From Dolomedes plantarius (taxonomy: Eukaryota > Arthropoda > Arachnida > Araneae > Dolomedidae): 64,000 bases of DNA. The notes beneath the pieces were generated by a model that was given only the letters and a program-made list of their open reading frames with translations, searched no databases and was not told the origin of the DNA. The translations under genes were made by a program, and so were the position numbers. Positions 1-12,784 of the stretch are shown piece after piece. Where the stretch lies: NCBI GenBank assembly GCA_907164885.2, contig OU015492.1, positions 202,982,504-203,046,503 of the forward strand. Direction: 5' to 3'. How positions within the stretch are numbered: the stretch's first letter is position 1; each line of letters opens with the position of its first letter.

Positions 1-2
1 TT

Positions 3-305
3 ATCAAAAGGAAGAATGACAATTTTAAAGTTCCTTTGCATAAGTACAGGAAACGGAAGATTTCTGCCGCCCAGCAAGGTTGGCCTCCTCCCAAGAGACC
101 TCCTGTTCATCGTCAAGCCGGACCAGCGCCTCAGGACCAACGAACTGCTGCACGAAGGATGCCCACACGGTCAACGAACCCCTTTACTAGGACTGCGACC
201 ATCAAGAGAGGTTCAACGGATTGGACAGACTGGTGCAAGGAAGTTGCTGCATTCATGAGGAACAAGTCTTGTATCAATTCTCTTATTCTAACTCCCACCC
301 TTTAA
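3..305 (+). CDS. Possible terminal exon of an unidentified gene
   Basis: A frame open from the left edge runs to a TAA at 303-305 and encodes about 100 residues. It is much richer in G+C than its surroundings, and the protein is rich in Lys, Arg, Pro and Thr (for example RKRKISAAQQ and KRPPVHRQ). An AATAAA hexamer overlaps the stop codon at 304-309, as if a 3' end were close. I recognise no domain and cannot name the gene. It could be a last coding exon entering from the left, a processed pseudogene, or a chance open frame. No splice acceptor can be chosen because the upstream sequence is outside the window. Confidence 0.3.
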   Translation: MKRKNDNFKVPLHKYRKRKISAAQQGWPPPKRPPVHRQAGPAPQDQRTAARRMPTRSTNPFTRTATIKRGSTDWTDWCKEVAAFMRNKSCINSLILTPTL

Positions 306-309
306 TAAA

Positions 310-829
310 ACCGAACCAAATTGGTTTGAAGTTCCCCATTGTATATACTGTGTAAACATTTTGAGGAGAAGGAGTGAGCCACTGAAAAAAACGGCATACT
401 GTTGTTTTATAAATTTTTGAAGGGGACATGTAGTGACTAGGAAAAAAAAACATACTGCACAATATACCAATTAACCACTAATGTACTAACTTCACAAAAA
501 ATAACACATGTACATTATAAATTGGGGGAGAGCAGATACAGTCAAGAAATGTCATGCTGTGCAATTGTGTTGTCACTTTTAATTAAAATAGATATTTTAG
601 GGCGCAGTTGGCAGCCCAGTATCCGCAACTCTGCAAATCCACTGTTTGATGGTGTCACCTGGACCCTTCGGGGTTAGTTTTGTAAAATGGTAGTGGCGTT
701 TTTCCCCCACACAACGTGTGGAAGGTTTTTTGGCTTTGCCACCCATTATGTAAAAAGTCAGACCAGCACGCGTTTTCAATTAGTTAACTGAAGCCGTTCA
801 GACCTCAGTTACCTATTTTTTTTTTTCGA
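310..829. other. Non-coding stretch, nothing recognised
   Basis: No convincing open frame or mobile-element end is seen. The part at about 600-780 is richer in G+C than its flanks and might be an old repeat. Confidence 0.4.
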
Positions 830-1255
830 GGGAGGCCAGTGTAAGGTATACACAAGATTCGATTCACAAGAATCGAACTTTTGAGTGAATTAAAGAAGCT
901 GCTTTAGATATGCTAATTTCGGCATACGCGCTTAGTATAAATACCACGCAGCGTCATTAATGGAAAAAGGAGGAGGTTGTTAAGGTTAAAAAGGTGTTAT
1001 CCTGCGCTAGTGCTTAGCGGGCCAGAAGTTTACATGGCAGTACTGCTGGTTTGACTTACTGTTCGTGAGTATAAAAATATATTGTTCTTGAAAGCTGTGT
1101 TTATACATTCCGTACAAGTAGTACGCATGCTTATTGCTGTAAAAGCCAATTATATGTGCAACGAATTCAATAAACACTGTTTCATGTATAAACTGTGTTT
1201 GCTTCAAATTCAAATAGAGTGCCACTTCAAATTATATACACCCAAGTCTGGGTAG
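830..1255 (-). repeat. Dispersed repeat, copy 1 (empty-site copy)
   Basis: Read on the minus strand, this matches 21055-22340. Shared landmarks are the TTGAAGTGGCACTCT block, a TATAAATACC block and GTTCGATT.TTGTGAATCGAATCTT near the end. The copy at 21 kb carries an extra TTAA-flanked element (21583-22262), while this copy is continuous across the equivalent point at about 915-930. Both copies begin TGGG and end with ACA in the same orientation, so an LTR origin is possible, but I found no matching target duplication. Confidence 0.6.
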
Positions 1256-1381
1256 AAGTATAGTAGAAACTCTATAAGTATCACTGTGGTTTTATTGTAA
1301 CCTTTGTTCTTTTTGACTTTTGGTTTCGGATTAAGCGGACTTTCGGATTACCGAAGTTCGGATTATAGGGACTCTACTGTA
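1256..1381. mobile_element. Fragment of Tigger-like MITE
   Basis: The right end on the minus strand reads CAGTAGAGTCCCTATAATCC, followed by a block equivalent to CGAACTTCGGTAATCCGAA. It matches the left end of the element at 48228-49092 over about 120 bp. The other end is missing; this copy stops where the repeat at 830-1255 begins. Confidence 0.6.
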
Positions 1382-1783
1382 GTAGTTTGTCTACTGTAGT
1401 AGTTACTCTCTGTGCTTAAAAATACATATTTCATCTCGTACCGCCTTTTTGTGCTTTTTTCCTTTGATGATTATTTTTTTCTTGACAAACCATCATGAAG
1501 CCGAAGAAGTTTAGGGATACCTCTCAGTATAAAAGAAAAATTGTGAGAATCACGATAGTACAACAGCAACCAAAAAAAAAAATAGATACTAGCTAAGTAC
1601 GAGTGTGGTAGACGCATGTCGCCTTTCTCTACTCTGTACAAAATGCATTTAACAACTATCTCTTCGATAGTGAAAAACAAAATAAAACAAAACAAAACTA
1701 TTAAAGGAGCTACTGTTGTTGAGGTGTGAAGAAAGAAAGAAAGAAAGAAATATATGTATAGATAGATATAGATATAGATATTT
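1382..1783. other. Non-coding, with short simple repeats
   Basis: No gene is seen. Short GAAA repeats near 1730-1750 and GATA-type repeats near 1757-1780 lead into the foldback element. Confidence 0.4.
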
Positions 1784-2036
1784 CTGTGGCTTGGTACAGG
1801 AAGTGCCTAAGTCAGTTTTTTCCCAAGATGACTTTGTTTGCTTATGTCTCTTTGAAAAGATATTATTTTCAATGTAAGAAGTACCCAAGTCCATACAATG
1901 GTTTAGAAAACATTTTTAAACCCTTTTACAGACTTGGGTACTTCTTACATTGAAAATAATTTTTTTTAAAGAAACGTAAGCAAACAAAGTCATTGTGGAA
2001 AAAACTGACTTAGGCACTTCTTGTACCAAGCCACAG
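1784..2036. mobile_element. Foldback MITE
   Basis: Two arms of about 106-109 bp (1784-1892 and 1931-2036) are near-perfect reverse complements around a 38 bp spacer. The outer ends read CTGTGGCTTGGTAC and its complement, and the arms meet at TACCCAAGTC / GACTTGGGTA. It has no coding capacity. The superfamily is unknown because no clear target duplication is visible beside the flanking simple repeats. Confidence 0.75.
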
Positions 2037-2040
2037 ATAC

Positions 2041-2056
2041 ATACACACACACAGAC

Positions 2057-2109
<53 letters not shown>

Positions 2110-2124
2110 CATACACACACACAC
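2041..2124. repeat. (CA)n(TA)n compound microsatellite
   Basis: A CA-rich run passes into about 12 TA units and then back into CA. It abuts the foldback MITE on the left. Confidence 0.95.
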
Positions 2125-2262
2125 TTGACGCTCGTTATAACGAGTGGCCGCTGTATAGAAAATTAGCACGACATTAAATGAAACTTCCTTTTTTTTCTAC
2201 CGGTCGTTGTACTGGAGCTGTCGCTGTAATAAATGGCTGTTATATCGAGAGTCGAGTATATA
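2125..2262. mobile_element. Short Tigger-like MITE (possible)
   Basis: The left end (TTGACGCTCGTTATAACGAG) and the reverse complement of the right end (TCGACTCTCGATATAACAGC) are diverged inverted repeats of pogo/Tigger style. The flanks are TA-rich. There is no coding capacity. Confidence 0.4.
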
Positions 2263-2282
2263 TATACAGAGGCTGTTCACAC

Positions 2283-4530
2283 TGTGGCAATTTCCCCCTC
2301 CTCTAGGCGAGCAGAAAGATCATTAAAATCGTCGCTAGCCGTGAACCGATTCTAAAGAATGGCAGACCCCCGAGCGAAGAGGAGCTACAATGAAACACCT
2401 CTTCGGGGCGCGCTTTTAGAATAAAAGGCCGATGGACTGGCGCCTTGCCTTGACGTTAAACTACAATGAAAGGAACGCCCCTTGACACACGACCTTAACG
2501 AGGTAGCCGGGCGATTAAGATACAATAATCCTTATCGTTTTGCACACGGCCTAGGCGGACCAGCCTATCCAGATCGAGCTGGAGAGACGAGGCTGTAAAA
2601 TAATCCCGCCAGGGATCAAGCTTTTAAATAAGACGACGAGAGCTTGAAAGCCAGTTTTTGAGATATTGAGAGATTAGAAGCCAGAGTTTAGGAGTGATAG
2701 CTGATCTCCTAGCTCCACTCAATTTGAGTGACTTTGCTATTTTTTGAGGCTCAGCCCTCTGCGTGAAGAAGACAGTTTCTCATCGAGGAAGGTCGGGGAA
2801 AGCGATCGAAACTTGATCTCTCCAGTTTTGTTATTTCTGAGAAGCTGCTAGCTTCCAGTGGAAGAGTGTTTGTCGAGCCGACTAAAACTCTGTGTTAATC
2901 CACGTTTCATCTGCGGAGATACAATCTCATCTGATCTACACCTTTCGCTAAAGGACTGCATTCGACGGCTATTTCTTCCGTGACCTGACCGGCAAGTTCA
3001 TCTCGCTACAGCTTCAGTGTGTCCCTACCTCGAGAGGTTGTTCCAGAAATTCCTCGAACTATTCCGACTTCTACGTACTTCACTGTGTACTATATAAAAT
3101 TAGATCGCGGCTTAACCGTGTGATTGTTAAATAAAAGTGTAATTCATTAATCTTAAAAGTCTCGATTTTAGTTAAGCTGTCTGCCTTACACGCAGGGCCT
3201 GATTTAGAAAATTCTTGACTATAGGCACAACTCAGGATGGGGGCCCCCTAACACTGATGTGAGCGTAACATTTCCAAAATTGACACACACAAAAAATAAT
3301 CACGAATTATTATGAAAGTACCATTTTGCCAAGACATAACAAAAAGAATATTTACTTCATCATTAAAACGCCAATACAATGCAACCAGAAAAATTTATTA
3401 ATCCCTTATATACACTATAACATACATATGATGAACCTTTCAATCAAATTTGAAAGGATATATAAAACAATTGCTATTAAAGAAGGTAAAATGAAAATTT
3501 TAGGGGGGCCCCAACATTCGGGGGCCCCTAGGCCCGGGCCTACTGGGACTAATGGAAAATCAGGGCCTGCTTACTGTCGCGTTGCCTGTCTTAAAATTAT
3601 TTATTTTTTTTTGGGCGAGATTCGTATATTATTTGGGTTAGTACAAATTATTTATAATTTATAGGTATTTGGGTGCGTTGTGTTTTTTTATTTATTTTCT
3701 TGAATACAACCCAAAATTCTAGACAGGTTTGCAACCGAACAGGCCAAATAAACTTTGCTTCTAAAACCTTCCTTTAGGTCAACTACACAAAACAAAGATG
3801 ACTGACTCCAATGTAACAAAATAAAATTGATTTATTTACAACCTTATCTATTTACAAAAAAACTGAATTACCAAATCTTCGCACACAGTTTACACATTTT
3901 ACTAATCTTTTAGCATTTTCTCCTCGATTCATATCGAATGACATGTATTTAATTAAATCTACACCTTTTGGATTCAGGGAGCATATAATTATTAAACTAA
4001 CTCATAGCCAAGAACTCCTATTCATCAAAATTATCTTTACAAAAACACTGTTCCCGCACTAATCTTTCATTTAGCTCGGTGGGGTCTGAACAAAACAAAA
4101 TGATTTTCACTCACTTAGTTTGATGATGTCGCACTGGGACTCGGGTGTCGAAGCTCTGCTTATGCTTGGGGTATCGCTCCTTCCTTCTAGGTAGTGGGTG
4201 CGCTGCGTCTCTAGGCTGTCGTGGGTATTCTTCTACTCTTTTCAAAATGATGGGGCACTCATCAGGAAAATGATGACATCGACTTCTCTTGATCCAAAGT
4301 CACGCTCAATTCCGGGAAGACTCGACTAGATCTCCAACATTAAGGCGCATCCTCTCTATAACCCCGTCTCTATTCTCTTGCTCCAAATCACTCTCAGCTC
4401 CGGGAAGACTCGTCCGGATCTCCAATATTACATCGCATCCTCTTTGTCACCTCGTCTGTATTCTCTTGATCAAAAATAACTCTTAGCGCACACTAATCGC
4501 AGGACACACTAATCGCAGGAAAACGTTACA
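2283..4530. mobile_element. LTR-type insertion with 4-bp target duplication
   Basis: The inserted segment begins TGTGGCAATT and ends AACGTTACA, so it obeys the TG...CA rule. It is flanked by ACAC at 2279-2282 and 4531-4534, a 4-bp target duplication typical of LTR retroelements. Near 3090 a TATATAAAA motif and at about 3131 an AATAAAA motif suggest LTR-like promoter and poly(A) signals. I cannot find two matching LTRs, nor gag or pol. It may be a long solo LTR or a rearranged non-autonomous element. A MITE sits at 3193-3569, and a roughly 100 bp diverged tandem repeat at about 4280-4480 shares TCACGCTCAA / TCACTCTCAG type blocks. Confidence 0.6.
3193..3569. mobile_element. MITE of the 55994-56458 family
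   Basis: The ends read CAGGGCCTGATTT and AAATCAGGGCCTG. The interior (GAAAATTCTTGACTATAGGC, GGCCCCTAGGCCCGGGCC) matches 55994-56458. The flanks CTTACACG and CTTACTGT could be a decayed 8-bp duplication, which would fit hAT, but the match is weak here. It lies inside the LTR-type insertion. Confidence 0.65.
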
Positions 4531-4572
4531 ACACATTTTTTAGACGATGTATATTGTATTCACAAAACTAAA

Positions 4573-5676
4573 TTACATAAAATTCTTGTGTTTTAAATGT
4601 TCTATTTGACATCCCTTATTCTGAACTATCTTTCGACACCGCAATTTCCAGGATAATAATGCCTTTTGAAGTGTCAGAAAAGGTATTCTATCCCATTCCT
4701 CCTGAACAGCTTTCCAGAGACCTGTAAGAGTTTTTGAACGACGTTTGGATAATGCAGATTTTAAAAGTCCGAAAGCACAAAAATCCATAGGTGATACATC
4801 GGGAGATTTAGTACGGATATCAATGAAGGGTATGGCCTTGATACAAGTTTTTGTTCCATTTCTTTTAGGAAATTTACAGTGGATTTTGAGGTGTGACTGC
4901 TAGCTTTGTCCTGATGGAGTCTCACAGATTGATGGCACTGTGGGTAAAGCGATGGTATTTCATTCAGAAAAATTGGCGATAAAATATGTTCCTGATAGTA
5001 TTTGGACTTAATCTTGACATTTTTTTCCACTCTCTTTATTTTAACTTGCCATTATAAGAGAAACCAGCAACAATCATGAATCCCTTAGAAAAGCATTCTT
5101 TCGATTCTTTGAACCATGTACTTAAATTTTTTTCTCCCCTTTTATGATAATAAATGGCTCTTTTTTTTTGTTGCAATCATTTAAATACACCCATGATTCA
5201 TCTATTGTGACAATTGGTTTCCATTTTTCTTTGGATAAATGTTTCTCATATAGAATTCTGCAGCGTGTCCTGCGTTCAGCGATATGATTCGGAAGAAGAC
5301 GATGCACATTGCGTTTTTTCGCTTTCTTAAGATTTAAATCAACGTTTATCATTTTGTTTACAGTGGACACCGAGCATTTTAATGATTTTGCAACTGTCCT
5401 TTGACTAGGGGGATTTTCTTTTAACATTAAACAACGTACCTTTGCAATAGTCGAAGATGTCCGTTTTTTCCTTGGATACTTGTTTGGAATTTTTGTCCCA
5501 CGTGAGTCTCCAATTTGACGTTTTTGTCCTTTCTTGTTGACGATATTACCTATCGGCGCTTTAGATATCACAAAACCATGACTCTCACTTCGTTTTTGGA
5601 TAACGGAGTATGCATATTTCTCTTCGGAAAGAGCATAAATGTAGCCTTCGAACCACTGCTTTGTTAAAAACACCAT
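4573..5676 (-). pseudogene. DD41D mariner transposase, broken
   Basis: The likely start is the Met of MVFLTKQWFEGYIYALSEE. The N-terminal helix-turn-helix half and the first catalytic Asp (TIDESW) are in one frame down to about 5122. The second Asp (HQDKASSH) and the region of the third Asp lie in two other frames (4761-5030 and 4573-4788), so at least two frameshifts are present. An enlarged A run after the ESWVYLNDCN block marks the first. It would make DNA cuts at TA sites if intact; this copy cannot. Confidence 0.85.
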
Positions 5677-5814
5677 TTTGAATAAAAACAAAACTTTCAA
5701 GCCGCAGACTATAATTTTGACTTTAAAAACATAGTACAATTGCAATTATTTCTTTTGCAGCAAACGAATTTTTATTACCGCTTACCAAAATCGTCTAAAA
5801 AATGTGCGAACAGC

Positions 5815-5819
<5 letters not shown>

Positions 5820-5886
<67 letters not shown>

Positions 5887-5893
5887 ATCTATG
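5820..5893. repeat. (TA)n(TG)n microsatellite
   Basis: About 24 TA units are followed by TG units, immediately beside the right end of the DD41D element. Confidence 0.95.
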
Positions 5894-6740
5894 TACATCT
5901 ATATTCCTCTCAAATGCCAGAATTAGGGTTTAGCGCACTCGCTGATTTATAGATAAACAATATGTATAGATAAGGAACGGGGGGTGTCGTTTATTTTATT
6001 GACGGTTCGTAAGGAAAGTCGAAACTACACCGTAGAAGAGAAATTTATTTTCTTGCTACTGGTCTCGCTGCGCCTGGAATTATATCTTCGTGGATGCAGA
6101 ACGTTCGGAAGTTCAATACTTTCGGGCGCTCATGCGATTCCTGTGAAAAGAGATATCGAGGAAGGAAAAGGCGAATGCTCTATTTTCGTGTCCAGTATAT
6201 CGTCTTTAAAAAGTTCCTCACAACTCCCGCCCCACCTACTAATCAATAATCCATTACATTAATGCTCCCACATCTCGCTAATGCCCCTCCTTTGTGGCCG
6301 CATTCGGCCTCTTTCTGGAAAGTTCGGTGGCAGGCATCCCTTCAACCGAAGAATTTCTTGCGACTTCGTGGTGACAGAAGGGGGAAAAAAACTTTTGTCA
6401 GATGTGGGTCAGCTGTGGAAAGTCACTAGGAATCGAGATCAGTCTAAATGCAATTAAAAGGGGCACTTTATTTTTTGTTATGCCATAAATTAGCTAGATG
6501 TCGTCCCTTTTGGATCTTTTTATGGCAAAGGGACAATTAGGTACCCGCAGAATCAGTCGCCGTTTGACACCACAAAAATAACAACATTTATTTACATTTA
6601 AAAATCAAATTGCATAACAATTAATCTGAGCTTCGCGGGCCTACGGCATCTCGTCAGCCGTGCGATCACACATTACCCTGTTCTCATACTTCCCACGTTC
6701 GAACTCTCTCCGTGGCATCCAATGGTGAGAGTCAGCTGAT
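5894..6740. other. Non-coding stretch, nothing recognised
   Basis: Weak open frames here lack any recognised domain. G+C rises at about 6240-6440 without a recognisable element. Confidence 0.4.
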
Positions 6741-6773
6741 CCAATATATGTGTCATATATGTGTATGTGCGTG

Positions 6774-6822
<49 letters not shown>

Positions 6823-6823
6823 A
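6741..6823. repeat. (TA)n(TG)n microsatellite
   Basis: TA units followed by TG units, abutting LTR-like copy A. Confidence 0.9.
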
Positions 6824-6824
6824 A

Positions 6825-7700
6825 GTAACAAGAAAACCCGTCTTCCTAAATTACTTTACTTTAAAGCATATTCTCTTGTTAATAAAGTACGACCCCCTTT
6901 TCCAAAATTGCAACCTAAAAGTAAAATAAGATAAGTTATATTAGCCCTGCAGATCATTAAGCAGGCATGTGAAATATCTGAACTCAATAACATCCCCAGA
7001 TATGAGTGTTAGAAGTTTATGAGATTCCGAATGTCAGTGTAATGTCAAAATTCTTGAAGAGCCCTCGAACCACTCTGGATTTATGCCTTTTTTAACGTCG
7101 AAACCACACTTTACAAGAACTTTATGGCCACTTATCTTGCACCCAGGTCAATAGGTCGCAGCTCTAACAAGCGCGGGATCTATCAGTCCCCGGGAAAACA
7201 AGTGGACACGAGAACTCCAAGAACCTAAAGACGCCCAATTAAAATATTAAGTAGTTTAGGCCCTCTGGCGTCAATATCGCAAAACACCCATTTAATATTG
7301 CATGAACAGAAGACTTTTCTCTCTCTCTCTTTGTTTCTAACTCTCGCTGCTGTCGGATCTCCTGTCCACAGTCCGGTGGCGACAACGCTCTTCTCTTAAC
7401 TCTGGCATGTAAACACTGCTGTTAACACGTCCCGTCCTGGCATGGACGCCGGACAAGTCATGTGGCCGCTGCAGCCTTCGCGATGTTTCATAATTGAATA
7501 AAGGTGATTTCCTGGATATCGTCTGAAATCTGTGTTCCTCTTCTATGGCTCCGCGTGTGTTAATCTCCTAAATATCATCAGTGTTTTCCTGGATGAACAC
7601 TTCGCCCGACTGCATCACTCTTCGTACCGATTGCATCTCCCATAAGTTCTACGCGTCAATCCCCTTGTGCTAAATTTTCCAAATGTGATTATTATCACAT
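6825..7700 (-). repeat. LTR-like repeat, copy A
   Basis: This matches 43881-44796 (opposite orientation) and 8635-10465. In the orientation of the copy at 44 kb it starts TGATAATAATCACATTTGG and ends TCTTGTTACA, a TG...CA layout of about 0.9 kb with no internal coding region, as expected for a solo LTR. The end next to (TG)n makes a target duplication unreadable. Confidence 0.65.
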
Positions 7701-7705
7701 ATATA

Positions 7706-8520
7706 CAGTGGGTGATCGGTTAACGAACAGTTCGGACTGCGAACAATTCGGACAACGAACACTTTTACGAAAGATTGTTGTGTTCGGACAACAAACATAT
7801 GTTCGGATAACGAACTAAAACGAATTCCAATACGAACGACAGTTGATTTCTGCTTGGCGAAAACTGTGTTCATCTTGTGTTCAGGGAGACGGAGATAATG
7901 CCCCTGAAATTATGAATGAAATTGTGACAATTGCTTAAGATCTGGCATTGGAGGTGAACGAGGATGAAATTGAAGAGATCATAATGGAACATGAAGATGA
8001 GCTAACGACAGACGAACTCCAAGAAATATTGAATGAAGAACACCAACGAAATGTATGTCCTTCTGAAAAAGAAGACGAAAGAGGACCAATCACGACATCT
8101 GCTATTAAAGATCTTTTAAAGAGGTGGGAGGATGTCAGAGCAACGGTCTTAGAATGACACCCAAACCAAGCCGATTTCAATAGGGTTGGGGACCTCTACA
8201 ACGACAATGCTATTAATCACTTCCAGAAAATTCTGAAGAAGAGAGAAAAGCAATCGACATTGGACATGTTCTTTAACGACACCTTAACCAAAAAAAAAAA
8301 AAAGTTTTATTATTGTGCAAGACTGTATTATTTTGGTAAAAAATAAACTTTCTAAGAAATTGTAACTATATATATCTTTTAATTTAATTATTAGGGCCTC
8401 CAGGATGAATTAATCGAAGTCCCATAAAAATCTATGGTAAATCGATGATAGGTTAACGAACATTTCGGTTTACGAACATAGTCTTGGAACGGATTATGTT
8501 CGTAAACCGATCACCCACTC
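7706..8520 (+). mobile_element. Tigger/pogo-like element, internally deleted
   Basis: Terminal inverted repeats CAGTGGGTGATCGGTTAACG and the complement of TCGTAAACCGATCACCCACT bound about 815 bp, with TA at the left edge and (TA)n at the right. The inside retains only the 3' part of a Tigger transposase gene (7912-8282). The boundary base at the right end is uncertain by one. Confidence 0.8.
7912..8282 (+). pseudogene. C-terminal part of a Tigger transposase
   Basis: One frame encodes an acidic segment (DEIEEIIMEHEDELTTDELQ) and a tail ending KREKQSTLDMFF. Both are hallmarks of the C-terminus of Tigger-type (DDE_1) transposases. Two in-frame stops interrupt it, a TAA at about 7936 and a TGA at 8155-8157 where a Trp codon (LEW) is expected. 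The DNA-binding and catalytic parts are absent. Confidence 0.8.
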
Positions 8521-10465
<1,945 letters not shown>

Positions 10466-12021
10466 CATGTATATAAGTAAGTTTCAGATGTTTGTGCATT
10501 TATTTATACATAGATACAGGGTGCGACAGATTGGACTGCCACATTTCAAAGGGTAATAAAAAAGGAATAATACAGTTTACAGAAAAAAGCTTTATATCTA
10601 CGAAAATTACTAACAACATAGTTTTTCCCCTGTAGGGTTTAAATTACCTTAAAATAATGGATGCATGCATGGGTTGGAACAAGCAAGGAAGACAAAGCAT
10701 TGACCTTAAACATACATTTATTTGATAATGCACAAATTTCAATTAAATTGTCATAGCTATTAATATAACAATCCGTTTCATATTAACAATTTTAACATTG
10801 AGAACCCAGAAGCAGAGGCAAACTATATTGTCAAAGATGATTTTTAGAGTCTATTGGGGAGGCACTTACTATAGCTGATGTATGCAGCGATGATGGTAGC
10901 ATCGGCGACCGGGACCCAGAATCATCTCCAGTATAGGAACACCTTGGCGGGATATTCGCACTTCTCCAAGACTCTGGGGCAGACGAGAGTCTCTAACATC
11001 TAACTCTGAGGAACCAAGTCTAAGATCCGTCTCCTTCTTCTCCAATTCCTTCTGTCCTTAGCGGAGCTGTTGTCCGTTTACAGGGGGACCATTCTGGCCC
11101 TCCCCTCACTTTCATTGGGCAGTGGGCTGTTTTTCTTTCAGTGGTTCCTGCCCCAATTGGTTCTTTATTAAACCGCCTCTGTCGCCTCTGTCCATAGTCT
11201 ATGAAGTACCTCCCCCCCCATAATTTTATTTTGCAAAACAACTTTGACCCTTCTCATCTGACGTTTTTACTGTGGGCCATAAAATAATGACCATCCATCT
11301 TGTAAAATTTAGACTTTAGATCGCTATCACTGGCCACACCGACAGCTATTCTTCTATTTTTTATTGGTTTACAAGCCTGTATTTACCCCTGCCTCTGCAT
11401 CCTTTATAATACATTCGTTATTGGCCACACACCGTGGGGAATTATACCATTTCACTGCTACATCTCCCACTAGTTTTAGAAAATAACATCACTCAGGGTT
11501 GGCAAGTTTTGCCACCAGTCTGTTGGTCATCTACGGGGAAATACGGCAACATCCACACGAATGGTGAACTTACGGACTCATTTCACATTTTCAGGTGTTC
11601 TAACGTTCAGAGGACAATCACTCGGTTTCCTTGGTAATGAAGACCCACCTGTTTACATGTTTGAAACCCAACGCAGGATTGTTTTTCGATCACGAACGGC
11701 ATCATTTACATAGAGCCCGACGGCGCGTCCTAAATACCCTCTGTGTCGCGGTTGCAGAATCGGTGTTTATAAATATCGTCTCGATAACGAAGCCGCGATG
11801 TTCACCGGACCAGCTTGTGGTGTTTACTGACAACTAGAAAATCCGCCCTAACTGTTGCCACCTCCCGCGCCGCTTTAACCCTCCTCCCACCACCACTTCC
11901 TTATCAGCGACCTTCATATATGTGGGAGTCCATTCTACCGATCCCTGTATGTATAAATATGAATACCATCATTTCTCTTAAAAGCTTCATAAGAAAATTT
12001 GTTGGATTACAAATAATTACA
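10466..12021. other. Non-coding, one orphan mariner-like end
   Basis: At 10517, after a TA, sequence CAGGGTGCGACAGATTGGAC resembles a Tc1/mariner terminal repeat, but no partner end was found. The other short open frames up to 12021 show no domain. Confidence 0.4.
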
Positions 12022-12214
12022 AGGGCCTGTTCACATAGGAGTCCGTTGCGTTGCTTTAAGGAAAAGATGACGTTGAGACGAAAATAAACCAATCATAGGC
12101 CTCCAAACGATGAGCAATGAAATTTTTAACGCCTATGATTGGTTTATTTTCGTCTCAACGTCATCATTTCCTTAACGCAACGCAACGCAACGGACTCCTA
12201 TGTGAGCAGGCCCT
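12022..12214. mobile_element. Foldback MITE
   Basis: The ends AGGGCCTGTTCACATAGGAG and its near complement bound a 193 bp palindrome. Arms of about 60-85 bp include TTATTTTCGTCTCAACGTCAT. A diverged, truncated copy is at 51823-51960. A target duplication was not seen, so the superfamily is open. A Helitron starts one base after its right end. Confidence 0.75.
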
Positions 12215-12215
12215 A

Positions 12216-12696
12216 TCTATACTTATATATAAAGAGAGAGCGATTTTGTACGTGGAGGGTAATCTTCAGAACCACTGTACCTATTTGAAAAATTCTTTCA
12301 CTGTTTGAAAGGTACATTATTCCAGATGGACATAGGCTATATATTATGTATATCTGATCAGTAGAAATAAAGTTAGGGGCTTAATCCTAACAATCTCCAT
12401 TCTTTCCGCTACTGTCTTCTACCGCTTTTTGTTCCGAAGATTTCAACGATCCTTATCGTGGTGCTATCGCGGTGGGCTTCTGTTCTGACGCTAGCGGTTC
12501 GAACCTAGCCGTTCTCCGGCACGCCTTTTTCTTTTAAAAAATTTATTTTAATTATTAACTAACATAAAATTAATTTAAGGTATTATTTAAGTTATTATTA
12601 AGATAAAAAAAAGATTTACAATTTATTGGCTATCAACTGGAAATTTATTGGTATAATATTTTGTTCAACCCAGACAAAGTCGGGACAGGCCGCTAG
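12216..12696 (+). mobile_element. Non-autonomous Helitron
   Basis: It starts TCTATACTTATATATAAA after an A and ends GGCCGCTAG before a T. A stem-loop CCCAGAC-AAA-GTCGGG lies just upstream of the CTAG. This is the 5'-TC, 3'-hairpin, CTRR, A/T insertion layout of Helitrons. There is no Rep/helicase coding. Confidence 0.78.
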
Positions 12697-12784
12697 TATC
12701 TAAATAAATACATAAATATGTGTGTGTGTGTGTGAGTATGATTGTTCATACAAACAAACACACTCGCACAGAATATATCTAGAG

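Larger units (their letters stand above)
2267..5819 (-). mobile_element. DD41D mariner, copy 1, split by an LTR-type insertion
   Basis: The left terminal inverted repeat begins CAGAGGCTGTTCAC at 2267, directly after a TA, and breaks at 2282. It resumes at 4531 with ACACATTTTTTAGACGAT. The right terminal repeat ends at about 5819 (TCGTCTAAAAAATGTGCGAA then CAGCCTCTG). Removing 2283-4530 and one copy of ACAC restores a normal mariner of about 1.3 kb that matches the copy at 42410-43710 end to end. The transposase lies on the minus strand and is frameshifted. The right flank is (TA)n after a TG. Confidence 0.85.

Noticed and set aside
2283..3190. Separate solo LTR ending at CTTACA
   Set aside because: Flanks of this shorter unit do not match, whereas 2283-4530 is flanked by ACAC on both sides and fits the interrupted mariner exactly.
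7948..8180. Acidic protein as a host gene
   Set aside because: Its sequence and flanking inverted repeats identify it as the Tigger transposase C-terminus.
12022..12214. PIF/Harbinger assignment for the GGGCCTGTTCACA foldback
   Set aside because: The expected 3-bp TWA duplication is not present at its edges.
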